Origin: Phycisphaerae bacterium
GTDB taxonomy: Bacteria; Planctomycetota; Phycisphaerae; UBA1845; UTPLA1
Assembly (NCBI GenBank): GCA_035275405.1
Contig: DATEMU010000012.1
Coordinates: forward strand, 186,001 to 250,000
DNA: 64,000 nucleotides
Direction of reading: 5' to 3'
Shown: positions 52,308 to 60,952 of the stretch, one piece after another
Numbering within the stretch: the first letter of the stretch is position 1
Layout: each line of letters opens with the position of its first letter
Program-made: the position numbers and the translations under genes
The notes under the pieces: generated by a model
What the model was told of the DNA's origin: nothing
The model's input: only the letters and a program-made list of their open reading frames with translations
The model's database searches: none

Positions 52308-53318
52308 CTAACGATTCTTGTGTTGGGCGAGGATCGCACGGCAGCGGCGGATGATCTGGGAGTCGATGATGTCCGTCGATTCCAGGATTTCCTCGTAGAT
52401 TGCCCCGGCTTCCCGGCGCTTGCCTTCCTGTGCAAAGGAGTCTGCCGTCCACCACCGGGCCGTCCGTATGCCAATCGCGTCGTTGCCCGCGAACCGCTGC
52501 GCCTGTTCGTAATAACTGCGCGCGGTCGAGTAATCGTAGCGATACTCGGACGCGATGCGGCCGGCCAGGATTGCCGATGCCCAGCGCAGGACCGCCGGCA
52601 GGCTTTCGGACTGGGCCGCCTCGCTCAATCGGCGCTCGCCGGCCTCGATCAGCCCCGGCGAAACGACCGCGCCGGAATCCAGAATCTGATGCAGCAGTCC
52701 GATGCCCGCGCGGAAAGCCGCCTCGGGTCCGACCGTCGCCGGCGCTTCGCGAAGCGGCGGGACGTCCAGTGCGGGAGCGAGCCGCCACGCCGCGTCGAAT
52801 TCGTCGCGGTTTTCAAAGAGCAGGTACGACTCGTTTTCGCCGCCCGAACGACCCACGGGAACGTAGAGCATCTCCAGCATCCGGGCGCAAGTCCGCGCGC
52901 CGACATGATTCAAATGCAATCGATGCTCGGGATCATCAACCGGCTTCGTGCCGCCGCTGACGAGATAGACGTGGTAGAACGCGCGGACCTGGCCCGCGCC
53001 GAATTGTGCCGGCGAAGCTTGACCTCCGCGGGCCCGTGACGAAGCCATCGCCTCCGGTGACTCTGCGCGTCCCAGCTTGGCGGCGTCCGGAGATTCATCC
53101 GGCGAAGTCGTTCGATCGTCTGGGGCTTCGCCTGCGGCCGGCGCAGCCGATCGACGGGCATCGGGGCGCACCAATCGGCGAGGCTGCTTCCACCATCCCC
53201 AATTCCAATCGATCTCGCTGCATCCCGCCGGGAGGATAAGAAAGGTCGCGGCGACCAGCGTTCCGCAGCAACGGAATGCCGGCCACGGGAATCTACTGGC
53301 TACGGGGCATGCGGACAT
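52308..53318 (-). CDS. Putative lipoprotein with helical repeats
   Basis: 336 residues; family not recognised. The signal peptide CCGTLVAATFLILPAGC has a good lipobox. A disordered, acidic/Pro/Ala-rich segment (about 30-95) follows, then a domain with an ordered beginning (VRAFYHVYLVSGGTKPVDDP) and TPR/Sel1-like helices near the C terminus (GIGLLHQILDSGAVVSPGLI, YDYSTARSYYEQAQRFAGND, REAGAIYEEILESTDIIDSQ). It may be a periplasmic scaffold. ATG 53318 gives the signal peptide; longer frames extend upstream. It converges on the 54-residue gene with only 11 bases between. Confidence 0.7.
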   Translation of the reverse strand: MSACPVASRFPWPAFRCCGTLVAATFLILPAGCSEIDWNWGWWKQPRRLVRPDARRSAAPAAGEAPDDRTTSPDESPDAAKLGRAESPEAMASSRARGGQASPAQFGAGQVRAFYHVYLVSGGTKPVDDPEHRLHLNHVGARTCARMLEMLYVPVGRSGGENESYLLFENRDEFDAAWRLAPALDVPPLREAPATVGPEAAFRAGIGLLHQILDSGAVVSPGLIEAGERRLSEAAQSESLPAVLRWASAILAGRIASEYRYDYSTARSYYEQAQRFAGNDAIGIRTARWWTADSFAQEGKRREAGAIYEEILESTDIIDSQIIRRCRAILAQHKNR

Positions 53319-53813
53319 AAAATGATCGAAATCAACTCCAAAGGGGTTCGGTCCCCCCGGAACGTGATCCCCGAACCGGGGGTAGTTCGATTGTAACGGG
53401 GATTGACATGGGCGACATGCGCCAACGAAATGCGGTTTCAACGACATCCGGAGGCTTAATGCATCGTTAACATGGAGAAGCCTTACCGGAAATGCGCTTT
53501 AACGGGGCTGCACGGAGGGACCACGATAGAGATCGTCCGCAAAGATGCCGGGAATCGGTCCCCCTGCACGGATTCGGGCATGGATCCACTATTTTTGAAA
53601 TCTTCACTCGCCAAGCTCGTACGGAGGGTGTAAGATTTTCCAGAGTGAAGGGGAAGCGCATATCATCGAACGACTGGGACTCTAATCCTTCTCCGTGATT
53701 TTCCTGGGGCTTTCCCTTCCTCACAGGCGGTTGTCCCGCGACCGGGCCTGTGAAAATCGTCAGCGATTGTCGCTGGAGTGAGAGAAACGGAATTGGGCGA
53801 GGGGAGGCGGAGG
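53319..53813. other. 495-base intergenic region with several hairpins
   Basis: Between the divergent lipoprotein and isochorismatase-like genes. Stems include GGTTCGG (53344-53350) with CCGAACC (53370-53376), and the helices of the putative leader described separately. A TTGACA at 53404-53409 lacks a good -10 partner. No small gene is convincing, and I rejected a tRNA reading of 53621-53696. Confidence 0.5.
53602..53775 (+). promoter_or_regulatory. Putative structured 5' leader with mutually exclusive helices
   Basis: CTTCACTC (53602-53609) can pair with GAGTGAAG (53643-53650), while ACGGAG (53621-53626) can pair with CTCCGT (53691-53696); the two helices interlock, so they are alternatives or a pseudoknot. 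A strong hairpin follows: TCACAGGC (53721-53728) with GCCTGTGA (53746-53753), with inner GGTTG/CGACC, then AAAATCGT. A 6-bp hairpin CAGCGA-TTG-TCGCTG ends at 53775. The ATG is at 53814. Confidence 0.4.
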
Positions 53814-54722
53814 ATGAGCGTTGCAGCGCGCCGCAATTCGTTCAATCGAATACTGGTAGATCTCAACACGCAATGTGATCTGTTATTGCCTCGCGGGGCG
53901 TTACCGGTCACCAATCGCACGGAGATCCTGCCGAACATCAGACGTCTGATCAATTGGGGTCGCATCGAGGCCCTGCCGGTGATCTCGACGTTGGAAGCGC
54001 ATCGCCCCGGCGAATCGATCCAGGGCCTGCCGTCCTATTGCATTGATCGCACTTCGGGGCAGCGCAAGCTGCCCTTTACGTTGCTTCCCCGCCGCATCAT
54101 CTGCTCGGGCGACAACACGTTCGATTTGCCTCTCGATATCTTCCGCCGCTACCAGCAGGTCATCTTCACCAAGCGCAAGCGCGACTTTCTTTCCAATCCC
54201 AAGGCCGACCGGCTGGTGAATCTGGTGGCATCGCACCACCTCGTGGTCTTCGGCACCGTGGCCGAGCATTGCGTCAAGGCGGCGGTCCTGGGCCTTCTGG
54301 CCCGGCAACACCGCATCGCGGTTGTCACCGATGCGTGCGGATTCTGGAGCGCTGGCGATGCAGAGCTGGCCATGCGCCAGTTGGATGCCAAGGGCGCGGT
54401 ACTGGTAACGACGGAAGAGCTGGTCTCCGGGGCCGCCGACGAGCGGATCAGGGCCAGCCGGCCGATGATCTTTTCCGATACCGAGGAGCCCGAAGCGGCC
54501 TACACCGCGGGTAACGGCAACGGAAATGGAAACGGCCGCAATGGTCACGCCAAGTCCAACGGAAACGGCAAGCCCGCGATTGATCTTTCGCGGATCGGCC
54601 CCGCCAAGTCCGCCCCAACGTCGGTGGAGGACGTCTCCGAGCTTCGCCTCCCTCCGGTCGCTCGCACTCGGCGCCAGGGGTTGGGCACGTCGGCGGCCAA
54701 ACCGCCGACGGGACTTGCTTGA
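53814..54722 (+). CDS. Isochorismatase-like cysteine hydrolase
   Basis: 302 residues. The catalytic triad is visible: Asp16 in NRILVDLNTQCDLL, Lys120 in QVIFTKRKRDFLSNP and Cys153 in FGTVAEHCVKAAVLGLL. The C-terminal 80 residues are low complexity (GNGNGNGNGRNGHAKSNG) and then disordered, so they are probably a linker or tail. The family covers isochorismatases, nicotinamidases and related amidohydrolases; the substrate is open. A strong SD (GGGGAGGCGGAGG) precedes ATG 53814. It is behind the structured leader. Confidence 0.82.
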   Translation: MSVAARRNSFNRILVDLNTQCDLLLPRGALPVTNRTEILPNIRRLINWGRIEALPVISTLEAHRPGESIQGLPSYCIDRTSGQRKLPFTLLPRRIICSGDNTFDLPLDIFRRYQQVIFTKRKRDFLSNPKADRLVNLVASHHLVVFGTVAEHCVKAAVLGLLARQHRIAVVTDACGFWSAGDAELAMRQLDAKGAVLVTTEELVSGAADERIRASRPMIFSDTEEPEAAYTAGNGNGNGNGRNGHAKSNGNGKPAIDLSRIGPAKSAPTSVEDVSELRLPPVARTRRQGLGTSAAKPPTGLA

Positions 54723-54817
54723 GGACCCGCCGGGAACTATCTTCCCTCGACCCACGAAGCCTCCGCCGCCCCGGCGGTCGTCGATCGGGCGTTTTCCGGA
54801 AAGCGTATTAGCATCGC

Positions 54818-55111
54818 ATGGCGAAGAAACTCCCCAAGCAACTGGCCATCCTCGACGAGGACATCTGCACCGGCTGCGACGCCTGCGTGACGGTCTGCCC
54901 GGTCGATTGCATCGACAAGATCAAAGACCCGTTGCACCCGCGATATGCGATGGGAATTTGCACGATTGATTTGCAGGTGTGCATCGGCTGCAAGCTGTGC
55001 GCGCAAGTTTGCCCGTGGGACGTGATCACGATGGTGCCAACGGATCAAGTGCTGGTGCAGGACAAATACCGCGAGCTGCTCGCGCCGGAGCAGTTGGCGA
55101 TGGCGAAGTAG
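54818..55111 (+). CDS. Ferredoxin with two 4Fe-4S clusters
   Basis: 97 residues. Two typical clusters: CTGCDACVTVCPVDC (residues 17-31) and CIGCKLCAQVCPWD (55-68). It would carry electrons between redox enzymes. The N terminus MAKKLPKQLAILDED is that of ordinary bacterial ferredoxins. It lies 95 bases after the isochorismatase-like gene on the same strand and is convergent with a 2Fe-2S ferredoxin gene. Confidence 0.92.
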   Translation: MAKKLPKQLAILDEDICTGCDACVTVCPVDCIDKIKDPLHPRYAMGICTIDLQVCIGCKLCAQVCPWDVITMVPTDQVLVQDKYRELLAPEQLAMAK

Positions 55112-55136
55112 CACGGTTCGCGGCGAGCACCTTCAA

Positions 55137-55517
55137 CTAGCGTCCCAACCCTAGCTGCACCGTTCCCCCACCCTTGTGACGGCATCGCTCCGTATCGATG
55201 CACTCCGGCGGGAGGCGCAGTCGCTCGACCGGTTTGCCGCCGACGAGGTGCGATTCGAGGATCTCATCCACGTCCTCCATCTTCACAAATCCATACCACA
55301 CCGCCTCGGGATAGACGACGATGGTCACACCATGTTCGCACTGATCGAGGCAGCCGGCCGTGTTTACGCGGATTTTCCGCTTGAGACCACGCTGCTCGAC
55401 GAGCTCCTTGAGCCGCTCGCGGATCGCGACGGAGCCCTTCGCCGAGCAGCAGCCACGCGGATGCCCCTCGTCGCGGGCGTTCGTGCAGACGAAGACGTGC
55501 TTTTCAAACGCGGGCAT
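55137..55517 (-). CDS. Thioredoxin-like 2Fe-2S ferredoxin
   Basis: 126 residues. The cluster cysteines lie in HVFVCTNAR (Cys11), PRGCCSAKG (Cys23/24) and NTAGCLDQCEHG, the pattern of thioredoxin-fold 2Fe-2S ferredoxins. VTIVVYPEAVWYGFVKMEDV and LESHLVGGKPVERLRL match the family. The C terminus has two further cysteines (PPECIDTERCRHK). Its physiological partner is unknown. Long upstream frame exists; ATG 55517 begins the domain. Confidence 0.88.
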   Translation of the reverse strand: MPAFEKHVFVCTNARDEGHPRGCCSAKGSVAIRERLKELVEQRGLKRKIRVNTAGCLDQCEHGVTIVVYPEAVWYGFVKMEDVDEILESHLVGGKPVERLRLPPECIDTERCRHKGGGTVQLGLGR

Positions 55518-55693
55518 GTTCCACCGTGTGAATTGTTGAGAGGATGATAGCGAACGGCGGCGCGACCGCAACGCGATTCCGTCGCGCCGCTGTATCCCGA
55601 ATGTTCAGTCGTTTGCCAGTGACCAACGGCGCGGTTATACCTTTCCGCTCATAAACGACGGCGGCCTCGGCGGTCGCCCTACGGTGACCTACG

Positions 55694-57169
55694 ATGTCGC
55701 AGCCCGCGTCGACGACTCCCCCGGCGATCGAGTACGCAGTCGCCAAACAGCCCAAACACCCGCCCGGCTATCGGCTGCGCCGGGGGCAGAACTGGTTTTT
55801 CCTCGGCTTAACGTACGCCTCTTATTACTTTTGCCGCTACAACCTGGGGATCGTGGCCCCCGAATTCAAATCCGCCCTGGGATTTAGCAACACCCAATAC
55901 GGCGCCATCGACGCGGCCCGGAATTGGGCCTATGCCATCGGGCAATTCGTCAACGGCCTCTTTACCGACCGGCTCGGCGGCAAGCAGGCCATGACCATCG
56001 GGGCTCTGGGGACCGTCGTTTTGAACCTCCTCTTCGGCCTCACAGCGTGGTCCCACTTCGTTTGGCTCTTTGCCGCGCTGTTCGTGATTCGCATGTTCGA
56101 CGGCTACATGCAGGCATTTGGCGCTCCGGGCATGGTCAAGATCAACACGGCATGGTTTCGCCGACAGGAACGCGGCGCGTTCGCGGGCATCTTCGGGTTT
56201 ATGCTCAACCTGGGACAAACAGGCGTGGGACAACTCGCTTCCATGCTGGCCGCGGGTTTTTCGGTTCCACTTATTTTCTACACGTTGACCGTGCCGCACC
56301 TGGATTGGCGGTACATGTTCATCATTCCCCCGGCCGCGGTCCTTGTCATTGTCGTCCTCATGAACCTGATGGTGAAGAATCACCCTGAGGAGGCGGGCTT
56401 CCGCATCCTCCACGATGACGAGGATCCCAACGACGATCCTCATGCGCGCATCCACCTTGCCGAAGTCTTTCGGAAGATCACATCTAATTCCATCGTCTGG
56501 ATCGTTGCCGGGGCCTATTTCTGTACCGGCTTTGTTCGCACAGCGATCTTTGCCTGGTACGCGATCTATTTGAAGGAAGCATGGGGAGTTGGAAAAACAG
56601 GATACGGCGCCAACCTGTTCTGGTGGTTCACGACGATTCTGCTGCCCTTTCTGGCGTCGTTTGGTTCGCTGGGTTCCGGCTATGTTTCCGACCGGCTTTT
56701 CAAGGGGCGGCGGGCGCCGGTCGCTGCGGGCTTGTACTTTGCGCAAGCGATCTTCACGATCCTCGCCATTCTCATGTCCGTCGGATACTTTCCTAGCTCC
56801 CTGGGTTTGGCGATTACGTTGATTCTCGGAATACACATCGCTTGCAATGCGACGCACTCCATCCTCGGCACCGCCGCCGCGATGGACTTGGGCGGGCGCA
56901 AAATGGCCGGATTTGCGGCAGGGGTCATCGATTCTTTTCAGTACATCGGGGCAGGCCTTGCGGGCCTCGGCCTCGGGTGGTTCCTGGATCAATTTGCAAT
57001 CACACCCCCACCCGCGACCACGGTGCCCGCGGTTATGCCCAGTGCCGTACTTAAATTGATGAGTCCCACCGTCTGGTTCTCTTCCATGCTTCCGTTTGCC
57101 CTCTTGGGTACCATTCTCATGACCTACCTGTGGATCTGCCATCGCGGAAAAGACACCCGCGGAACCTAA
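55694..57169 (+). CDS. MFS organophosphate:phosphate antiporter (GlpT/UhpT-like)
   Basis: 491 residues with twelve hydrophobic helices. Signatures of the OPA family include YASYYFCRYNLGIVAPEF, NAWAYAIGQF-like (NWAYAIGQFVNGLFTDRLGG), RMFDGYMQAFGAPGMVKINT and WFRRQERGAFAGIFGF. GlpT and UhpT exchange glycerol-3-phosphate or hexose phosphate for phosphate; the exact substrate is not determined. The start ATG follows a weak SD. The gene is well isolated: it is divergent from the 2Fe-2S ferredoxin and followed by a HEAT gene with its own apparent promoter. Confidence 0.9.
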   Translation: MSQPASTTPPAIEYAVAKQPKHPPGYRLRRGQNWFFLGLTYASYYFCRYNLGIVAPEFKSALGFSNTQYGAIDAARNWAYAIGQFVNGLFTDRLGGKQAMTIGALGTVVLNLLFGLTAWSHFVWLFAALFVIRMFDGYMQAFGAPGMVKINTAWFRRQERGAFAGIFGFMLNLGQTGVGQLASMLAAGFSVPLIFYTLTVPHLDWRYMFIIPPAAVLVIVVLMNLMVKNHPEEAGFRILHDDEDPNDDPHARIHLAEVFRKITSNSIVWIVAGAYFCTGFVRTAIFAWYAIYLKEAWGVGKTGYGANLFWWFTTILLPFLASFGSLGSGYVSDRLFKGRRAPVAAGLYFAQAIFTILAILMSVGYFPSSLGLAITLILGIHIACNATHSILGTAAAMDLGGRKMAGFAAGVIDSFQYIGAGLAGLGLGWFLDQFAITPPPATTVPAVMPSAVLKLMSPTVWFSSMLPFALLGTILMTYLWICHRGKDTRGT

Positions 57170-57192
57170 CGACTTGTGGCCGGGACCGGTCG

Positions 57193-57198
57193 TATAAT
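57193..57198 (+). promoter_or_regulatory. TATAAT -10 element immediately before the HEAT gene
   Basis: TATAAT at 57193-57198, with only seven bases to the ATG at 57206 and no SD in between. A -35 is weak (GACTTG at 57171-57176, 16-base spacer). The transcript would begin at or near the ATG, i.e. leaderless. Confidence 0.4.
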
Positions 57199-57205
57199 CA
57201 GAACG

Positions 57206-58447
57206 ATGAGACCGCGCGGAGCTAGTCGGGCGTGCGTCGGGGTGGTCGGGCTTTCGTTCCTGGCCCTATTCGCGCCGCCTGCGCAAGCCGACACCTTCCA
57301 CCTCAAAGGCGGCGGTCAGGTCGAGGGTCAGGTGCTCGAAGACCGCGGCGAGGCGCTGCGGGTACGGACGACCATCGGCACGGTCGACCTCGACAAGGAG
57401 CAAATCGTCAAACAAATCGCAGGCCCGTCGCCGTGGGAGCGCTACGACGTCGAGAAGAAACGCTACACGAACACGGCCTCCGATCAATTCCGCCTTGCCC
57501 AGTGGTGTGCGAAGAACGGCCTGCGTTCCGAAGAAATCGATCACCTCCGCCGGGTTATCAAGCTCGACCCCGAGCACGCCGCGGCGCGCAAGGCGCTGGG
57601 TTTCGTCAAGGACAAGGGGCAGTGGGTGAAGCGACCGGTGCGCCCGCCGCCTGATCCCGCCCAGCGCCAGGCGAAAAAGCAGGCCAAGTCCGACGACGAA
57701 AAGATCCGCAGGATCGTCGCCGAGTGGTTCGTGCAGGTGCAGGCGATCCATCGCGGCCGACTCGAGGGCGAGGTCGATCCGACGACCAAGCGCTTCCGCG
57801 ACGGTCGCGAGCAGATTCTTTCGATCCGCGAGCCGTTGGCCCTACCGGCTATCACGACCATCCTCAGCGCGGGTACCGACCTTGTCCGGCGGCTGATGGT
57901 CGAATCCCTGGCGCAGTTCGACGTCGACGAGGCCACGATGAACCTCGTCGTCGTCACGCTGCTGGACCCCTCCCCGGCGATCCGCAAGGCGGCGGCGATC
58001 GAACTCGTTGAGCGCAACGATCCGCGGATTGTCGGCACGCTGCTTGACGCCTTGAATAATGGCGAGGAATTTGTGTTGCGCAACGCGGCGACCGCCCTCG
58101 GCTTTTTGAAGGCCGGGGAGGCCGTCGAGGACCTCATCGCTCACCTCTCCATTGAGACGCGGCAGAGCGTGCTCGTCTCCGGCCCGGTCTACCTGGACAG
58201 CATCTGGCACGTCTTTGGCCGCTCGCGGCAATACTGGTGGGGCGACGACCCCTTCTGGTACCAGCCCGCGTGCATCGGCTGCCTCGGCCCCGGGACGCTC
58301 ATCGGCACGACGACGTGGCGCGAGGTGCACTGGGTCTCCATCCACCGGACGGAGGTGCAGGAGGCGCTGATCGCGATCACCGGCCAAAACCTGGGCTTCG
58401 ACGCGGAGGCATGGCGGTTGTGGTGGAAGCAGAACGGGAAGAAGTAA
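57206..58447 (+). CDS. Secreted HEAT-repeat protein, second type
   Basis: 413 residues. A signal peptide (GVVGLSFLALFAPPAQA) precedes an SH3-like beta segment (TFHLKGGGQVEGQVLEDRGE) seen at the front of several planctomycete secreted proteins. Then a TPR-like part (LRRVIKLDPEHAAARKALGF), a charged linker and HEAT-like helices: LVRRLMVESLAQFDVDEATM, AIRKAAAIELVERNDPRIVG, FVLRNAATALGFLKAGEAVE. The C-terminal GQNLGFDAEAWRLWWKQNG resembles the GxxxGxDxxxWxxWW end of related proteins. ATG 57206 is not preceded by an SD; see the promoter entry. Confidence 0.78.
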   Translation: MRPRGASRACVGVVGLSFLALFAPPAQADTFHLKGGGQVEGQVLEDRGEALRVRTTIGTVDLDKEQIVKQIAGPSPWERYDVEKKRYTNTASDQFRLAQWCAKNGLRSEEIDHLRRVIKLDPEHAAARKALGFVKDKGQWVKRPVRPPPDPAQRQAKKQAKSDDEKIRRIVAEWFVQVQAIHRGRLEGEVDPTTKRFRDGREQILSIREPLALPAITTILSAGTDLVRRLMVESLAQFDVDEATMNLVVVTLLDPSPAIRKAAAIELVERNDPRIVGTLLDALNNGEEFVLRNAATALGFLKAGEAVEDLIAHLSIETRQSVLVSGPVYLDSIWHVFGRSRQYWWGDDPFWYQPACIGCLGPGTLIGTTTWREVHWVSIHRTEVQEALIAITGQNLGFDAEAWRLWWKQNGKK

Positions 58448-58512
58448 ACGCCGCCGCGCTGAATTCGATCGTTTCATTCTGTTCGTCAAACCCCCCTTAG
58501 AGCAGCCCGGCT

Positions 58513-58540
58513 TTGGCAGTCGGGCGGGGGCCGTTACAAT
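58513..58540 (+). promoter_or_regulatory. Candidate promoter of the pyruvate dehydrogenase operon
   Basis: TTGGCA at 58513-58518, 16 bases, TACAAT at 58535-58540, about 107 bases before the GTG at 58647. It lies after the HEAT gene stop. Assigned by eye. Confidence 0.4.
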
Positions 58541-58646
58541 GGGTCTGCCAAGGGTGTTTGGAAACAAGGGCTAATCTTGGTAGGCTTGGGAAACAGCCGT
58601 CGGCGGCTGGTCTCCACGGTGAGGGGGCAAAGGCGAGGAAATACGC

Positions 58647-59780
58647 GTGCCGCGAGGAAAGATTGAGCTTTGCAACAAGGTCGAGTCGCTCTCGATCCTG
58701 GACCCGGACGGAAACGTCGATGCGGCCCTGGATCCGAAGCTGGAGCCGCACGAGCTGCGCAAGCTCCTCCGCGGTTTGCTTGTCGCCCGGCGCTACGACG
58801 AACGGATGCTCAAGCTCCAGCGCCAGGGGCGGATCGGGACGTATGGACCGGCCCTGGGTCAGGAGGCGGCCTCGCTGGGACCGGCCTATGTGTTGGCGAA
58901 GACCGATTGGTTCGTGCCGTCGTTTCGCGAGCCGGCGGCGATGATCTATCGCGGCTGGCCGATCGAAAAGCTCATCCTCTGGTGGGGCGGCAACGAGTAC
59001 GGCGCGACCGTGCCGAAGGACCTGCGTGACCTGCCGATCTGTGTGCCGGTCTCGAGCCAGTGTCTCTACGCGGCGGGAGTGGCGTGGGGCTGCAAGCTGC
59101 GCAAGGACGGATCGGCGGTCATCTGCTTCCTCGGCGACGGCGGTACGAGTGAAGGAGATTTCCACGAGGCGATGAACGTGGCGGGGACGTTCAAGCTGCC
59201 GCTGGTTTTTGTCATTCAGAATAATCAATGGGCGATCTCGCTGCCGCGTGCGAAACAGTGCGCGTCGGCGACGCTGGCGCAAAAGTGTCTGGGGTACGGT
59301 TTTGACGGCATTCAGGCCGACGGCAATGACATCCTGGCCATGATCGTCGCGGCCGGTGAGGGTCTTGCCCGGGCCAAGAGCGGCGGGGGGCCGACGCTGA
59401 TCGAGGCGATCACCTACCGACTGGGCGTGCATACGACGGCGGACGACCCCAAGAAGTACCGCAAGGACGAAGAGGTGGAGGAGTGGAAGGCCCGCGACCC
59501 GCTGTCGCGGTTTTACAAGTATCTGAAGAAGCGACAGATCATGGACGACAAGGCCCGCGATCTTTTGGAAGAGGAAATCTCCAGGGAGATCACCGAGGCG
59601 ATCGAAAAGGCAGAGAAGTTCGAGCCCAACGTGACCGAGCCGTTCCAGCATTGTTTTGCGACGCTGCCGAACCACCTGGAAGCGCAGTTGGCGGAGTTTC
59701 AGGCCTACCTGGAGGTGGGGTCGAACGGCGACGGCAACTCCACCGGGCAGGACTCGCAGGTGTACCGAAGCGTCCACTAA
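58647..59780 (+). CDS. pdhA: Pyruvate dehydrogenase E1 alpha subunit
   Basis: 377 residues. It decarboxylates pyruvate (or a branched 2-oxo acid) on thiamine diphosphate with E1beta. The TPP motif is FLGDGGTSEGDFHEAMN followed by QNNQWAIS. Other signatures are GTYGPALGQEAASLGPAYVL, PVSSQCLYAAGVAWG and ITYRLGVHTTADDP. The start is GTG with SD-like GGCGAGG upstream. The C terminus continues into a Ser/Gly tail. It leads the E1alpha-E1beta-E2 run; no E3 is visible in the window. Confidence 0.93.
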   Translation: MPRGKIELCNKVESLSILDPDGNVDAALDPKLEPHELRKLLRGLLVARRYDERMLKLQRQGRIGTYGPALGQEAASLGPAYVLAKTDWFVPSFREPAAMIYRGWPIEKLILWWGGNEYGATVPKDLRDLPICVPVSSQCLYAAGVAWGCKLRKDGSAVICFLGDGGTSEGDFHEAMNVAGTFKLPLVFVIQNNQWAISLPRAKQCASATLAQKCLGYGFDGIQADGNDILAMIVAAGEGLARAKSGGGPTLIEAITYRLGVHTTADDPKKYRKDEEVEEWKARDPLSRFYKYLKKRQIMDDKARDLLEEEISREITEAIEKAEKFEPNVTEPFQHCFATLPNHLEAQLAEFQAYLEVGSNGDGNSTGQDSQVYRSVH

Positions 59781-59802
59781 GCACAGATTAGGAAAAAGTG
59801 AA

Positions 59803-59875
59803 TCCACAGATGACGCAGATAAACACAAATGATTGTCCTGATTTATCTGTGTTCATCTGCGCTATCTGCGGATAA
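59803..59875. repeat. Long inverted repeat between pdhA and pdhB
   Basis: CCACAGATGACGCAGATAAA then CACAAAT on the left is imperfectly complementary to ATTTATCTGTGTTCATCTGC then GCTATCTGCGG on the right, with a central ATTGTCCTG region. The RNA would form a ~27-bp imperfect hairpin between two otherwise operon-like genes. Confidence 0.65.
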
Positions 59876-59888
59876 TCCGGAGTAGTCG

Positions 59889-60869
59889 ATGGCACAATTG
59901 ACGATGGCAAAAGCCCTCAACCTCGCCATGCGCGAGGCGATGCTGGAAGACCCGACGACGATCATCCTGGGACAGGACGTCGGTCAGGACGAGGGCGTCT
60001 TTCGCATTACCGAAGGGCTCCTGAAGGAATTCGGCGCGGAGCGAGTCGTGGATTTCCCCGTGGCGGAGTCGGCGATCGCCGGGGTGGCGATCGGCCTGTG
60101 CTTCGCGGGATTCCGGCCGATCGCCGAAATGCAGTTCTCCGGCTTCGGCTACCACGCCTTTCACCAAATCGAAAACCACGCCAGCCGGTTTCGCAATCGC
60201 ACACGCGGTCGTTACACGTGCCCAATGGTCGTGCGGATGCCGTACGGCGGTGGGATTCGGGCGATCGAGCACCACAGCGAAAGCCGCGAGGCAATCTGGG
60301 CACACCTGCCCGGGCTGAAAGTTGTGATTCCCTCCGGACCCCGCAATGCGCGGGCGCTCCTGCGGGCGTCAATCTTCGATCCGGACCCGGTCATCTTTTA
60401 CGAACCGAAGGCGTGTTACCGCGCCTTTAAGGAAGAAGTGCCCGACGAGCCCGAGACGATGGAGATCGGCAAGGCGCAGATTGTCCGCGAAGGTCACGAC
60501 GTCACGATTGTTTCGTACGGCGCGTCGATGCGGCCGGTCTTGGAGGCCGCCGAGGAATTAGAAGAGGAGCACCAGATCGACGCTGAATTGGTCGACCTGC
60601 TCTCGCTCGTGCCCATGGACACCCAGACGATCACCGAATCGGTCAAGAAAACGGGCCGCTGCGTCGTGGTCCACGAGGCCCCGCGCAACTGCGGGCCCGC
60701 CGCGGAGATCATCGCCCGGATCGTCGAGAATGCGATGATGTTTCTCGAGGCGCCGATCCAGCGCGTCACGGGCTATGACCTCGTGCTGCCGTTCTTTAAT
60801 CTGGAGCGGCCGTACATGCCCGATTCGCGGAAGATCGTCACGGCGGCGCGGGAAGTGGTCGGATATTAG
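59889..60869 (+). CDS. pdhB: Pyruvate dehydrogenase E1 beta subunit
   Basis: 326 residues. It pairs with E1alpha in an alpha2beta2 TPP enzyme. Signatures are LTMAKALNLAMREAMLED, IILGQDVGQDEGVFRITEGL, VVDFPVAESAIAGVAIGLCF, ADAVRYGG-like VVRMPYGGGIRAIEHHS, and GRCVVVHEAPRNCGPAAEII. The length is standard. The start ATG lies just after the inverted repeat. E2 begins about 83 bases downstream. Confidence 0.95.
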   Translation: MAQLTMAKALNLAMREAMLEDPTTIILGQDVGQDEGVFRITEGLLKEFGAERVVDFPVAESAIAGVAIGLCFAGFRPIAEMQFSGFGYHAFHQIENHASRFRNRTRGRYTCPMVVRMPYGGGIRAIEHHSESREAIWAHLPGLKVVIPSGPRNARALLRASIFDPDPVIFYEPKACYRAFKEEVPDEPETMEIGKAQIVREGHDVTIVSYGASMRPVLEAAEELEEEHQIDAELVDLLSLVPMDTQTITESVKKTGRCVVVHEAPRNCGPAAEIIARIVENAMMFLEAPIQRVTGYDLVLPFFNLERPYMPDSRKIVTAAREVVGY

Positions 60870-60952
60870 CATCAATGGCCGGGCGGCCCCTTGTTGGCGC
60901 AGGGCGCGCAATGTCCGGCTTAGTTCTTCAACAGGAACCGAAAGCACTACAG

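Noticed and set aside
53621-53696. tRNA-like reading: ACGGAG/CTCCGT closing stem with a possible T-arm GGGACTCTAATCC
   Set aside because: The loop lacks TTCRA, the stem of the candidate T-arm is short, there is no anticodon arm, and no CCA is encoded.
55808-57142. 444-codon minus-strand frame opposite the MFS transporter
   Set aside because: Shadow of a strongly supported transporter gene.
58497-59828. 443-codon minus-strand frame opposite pdhA
   Set aside because: Shadow of pdhA; no signatures.
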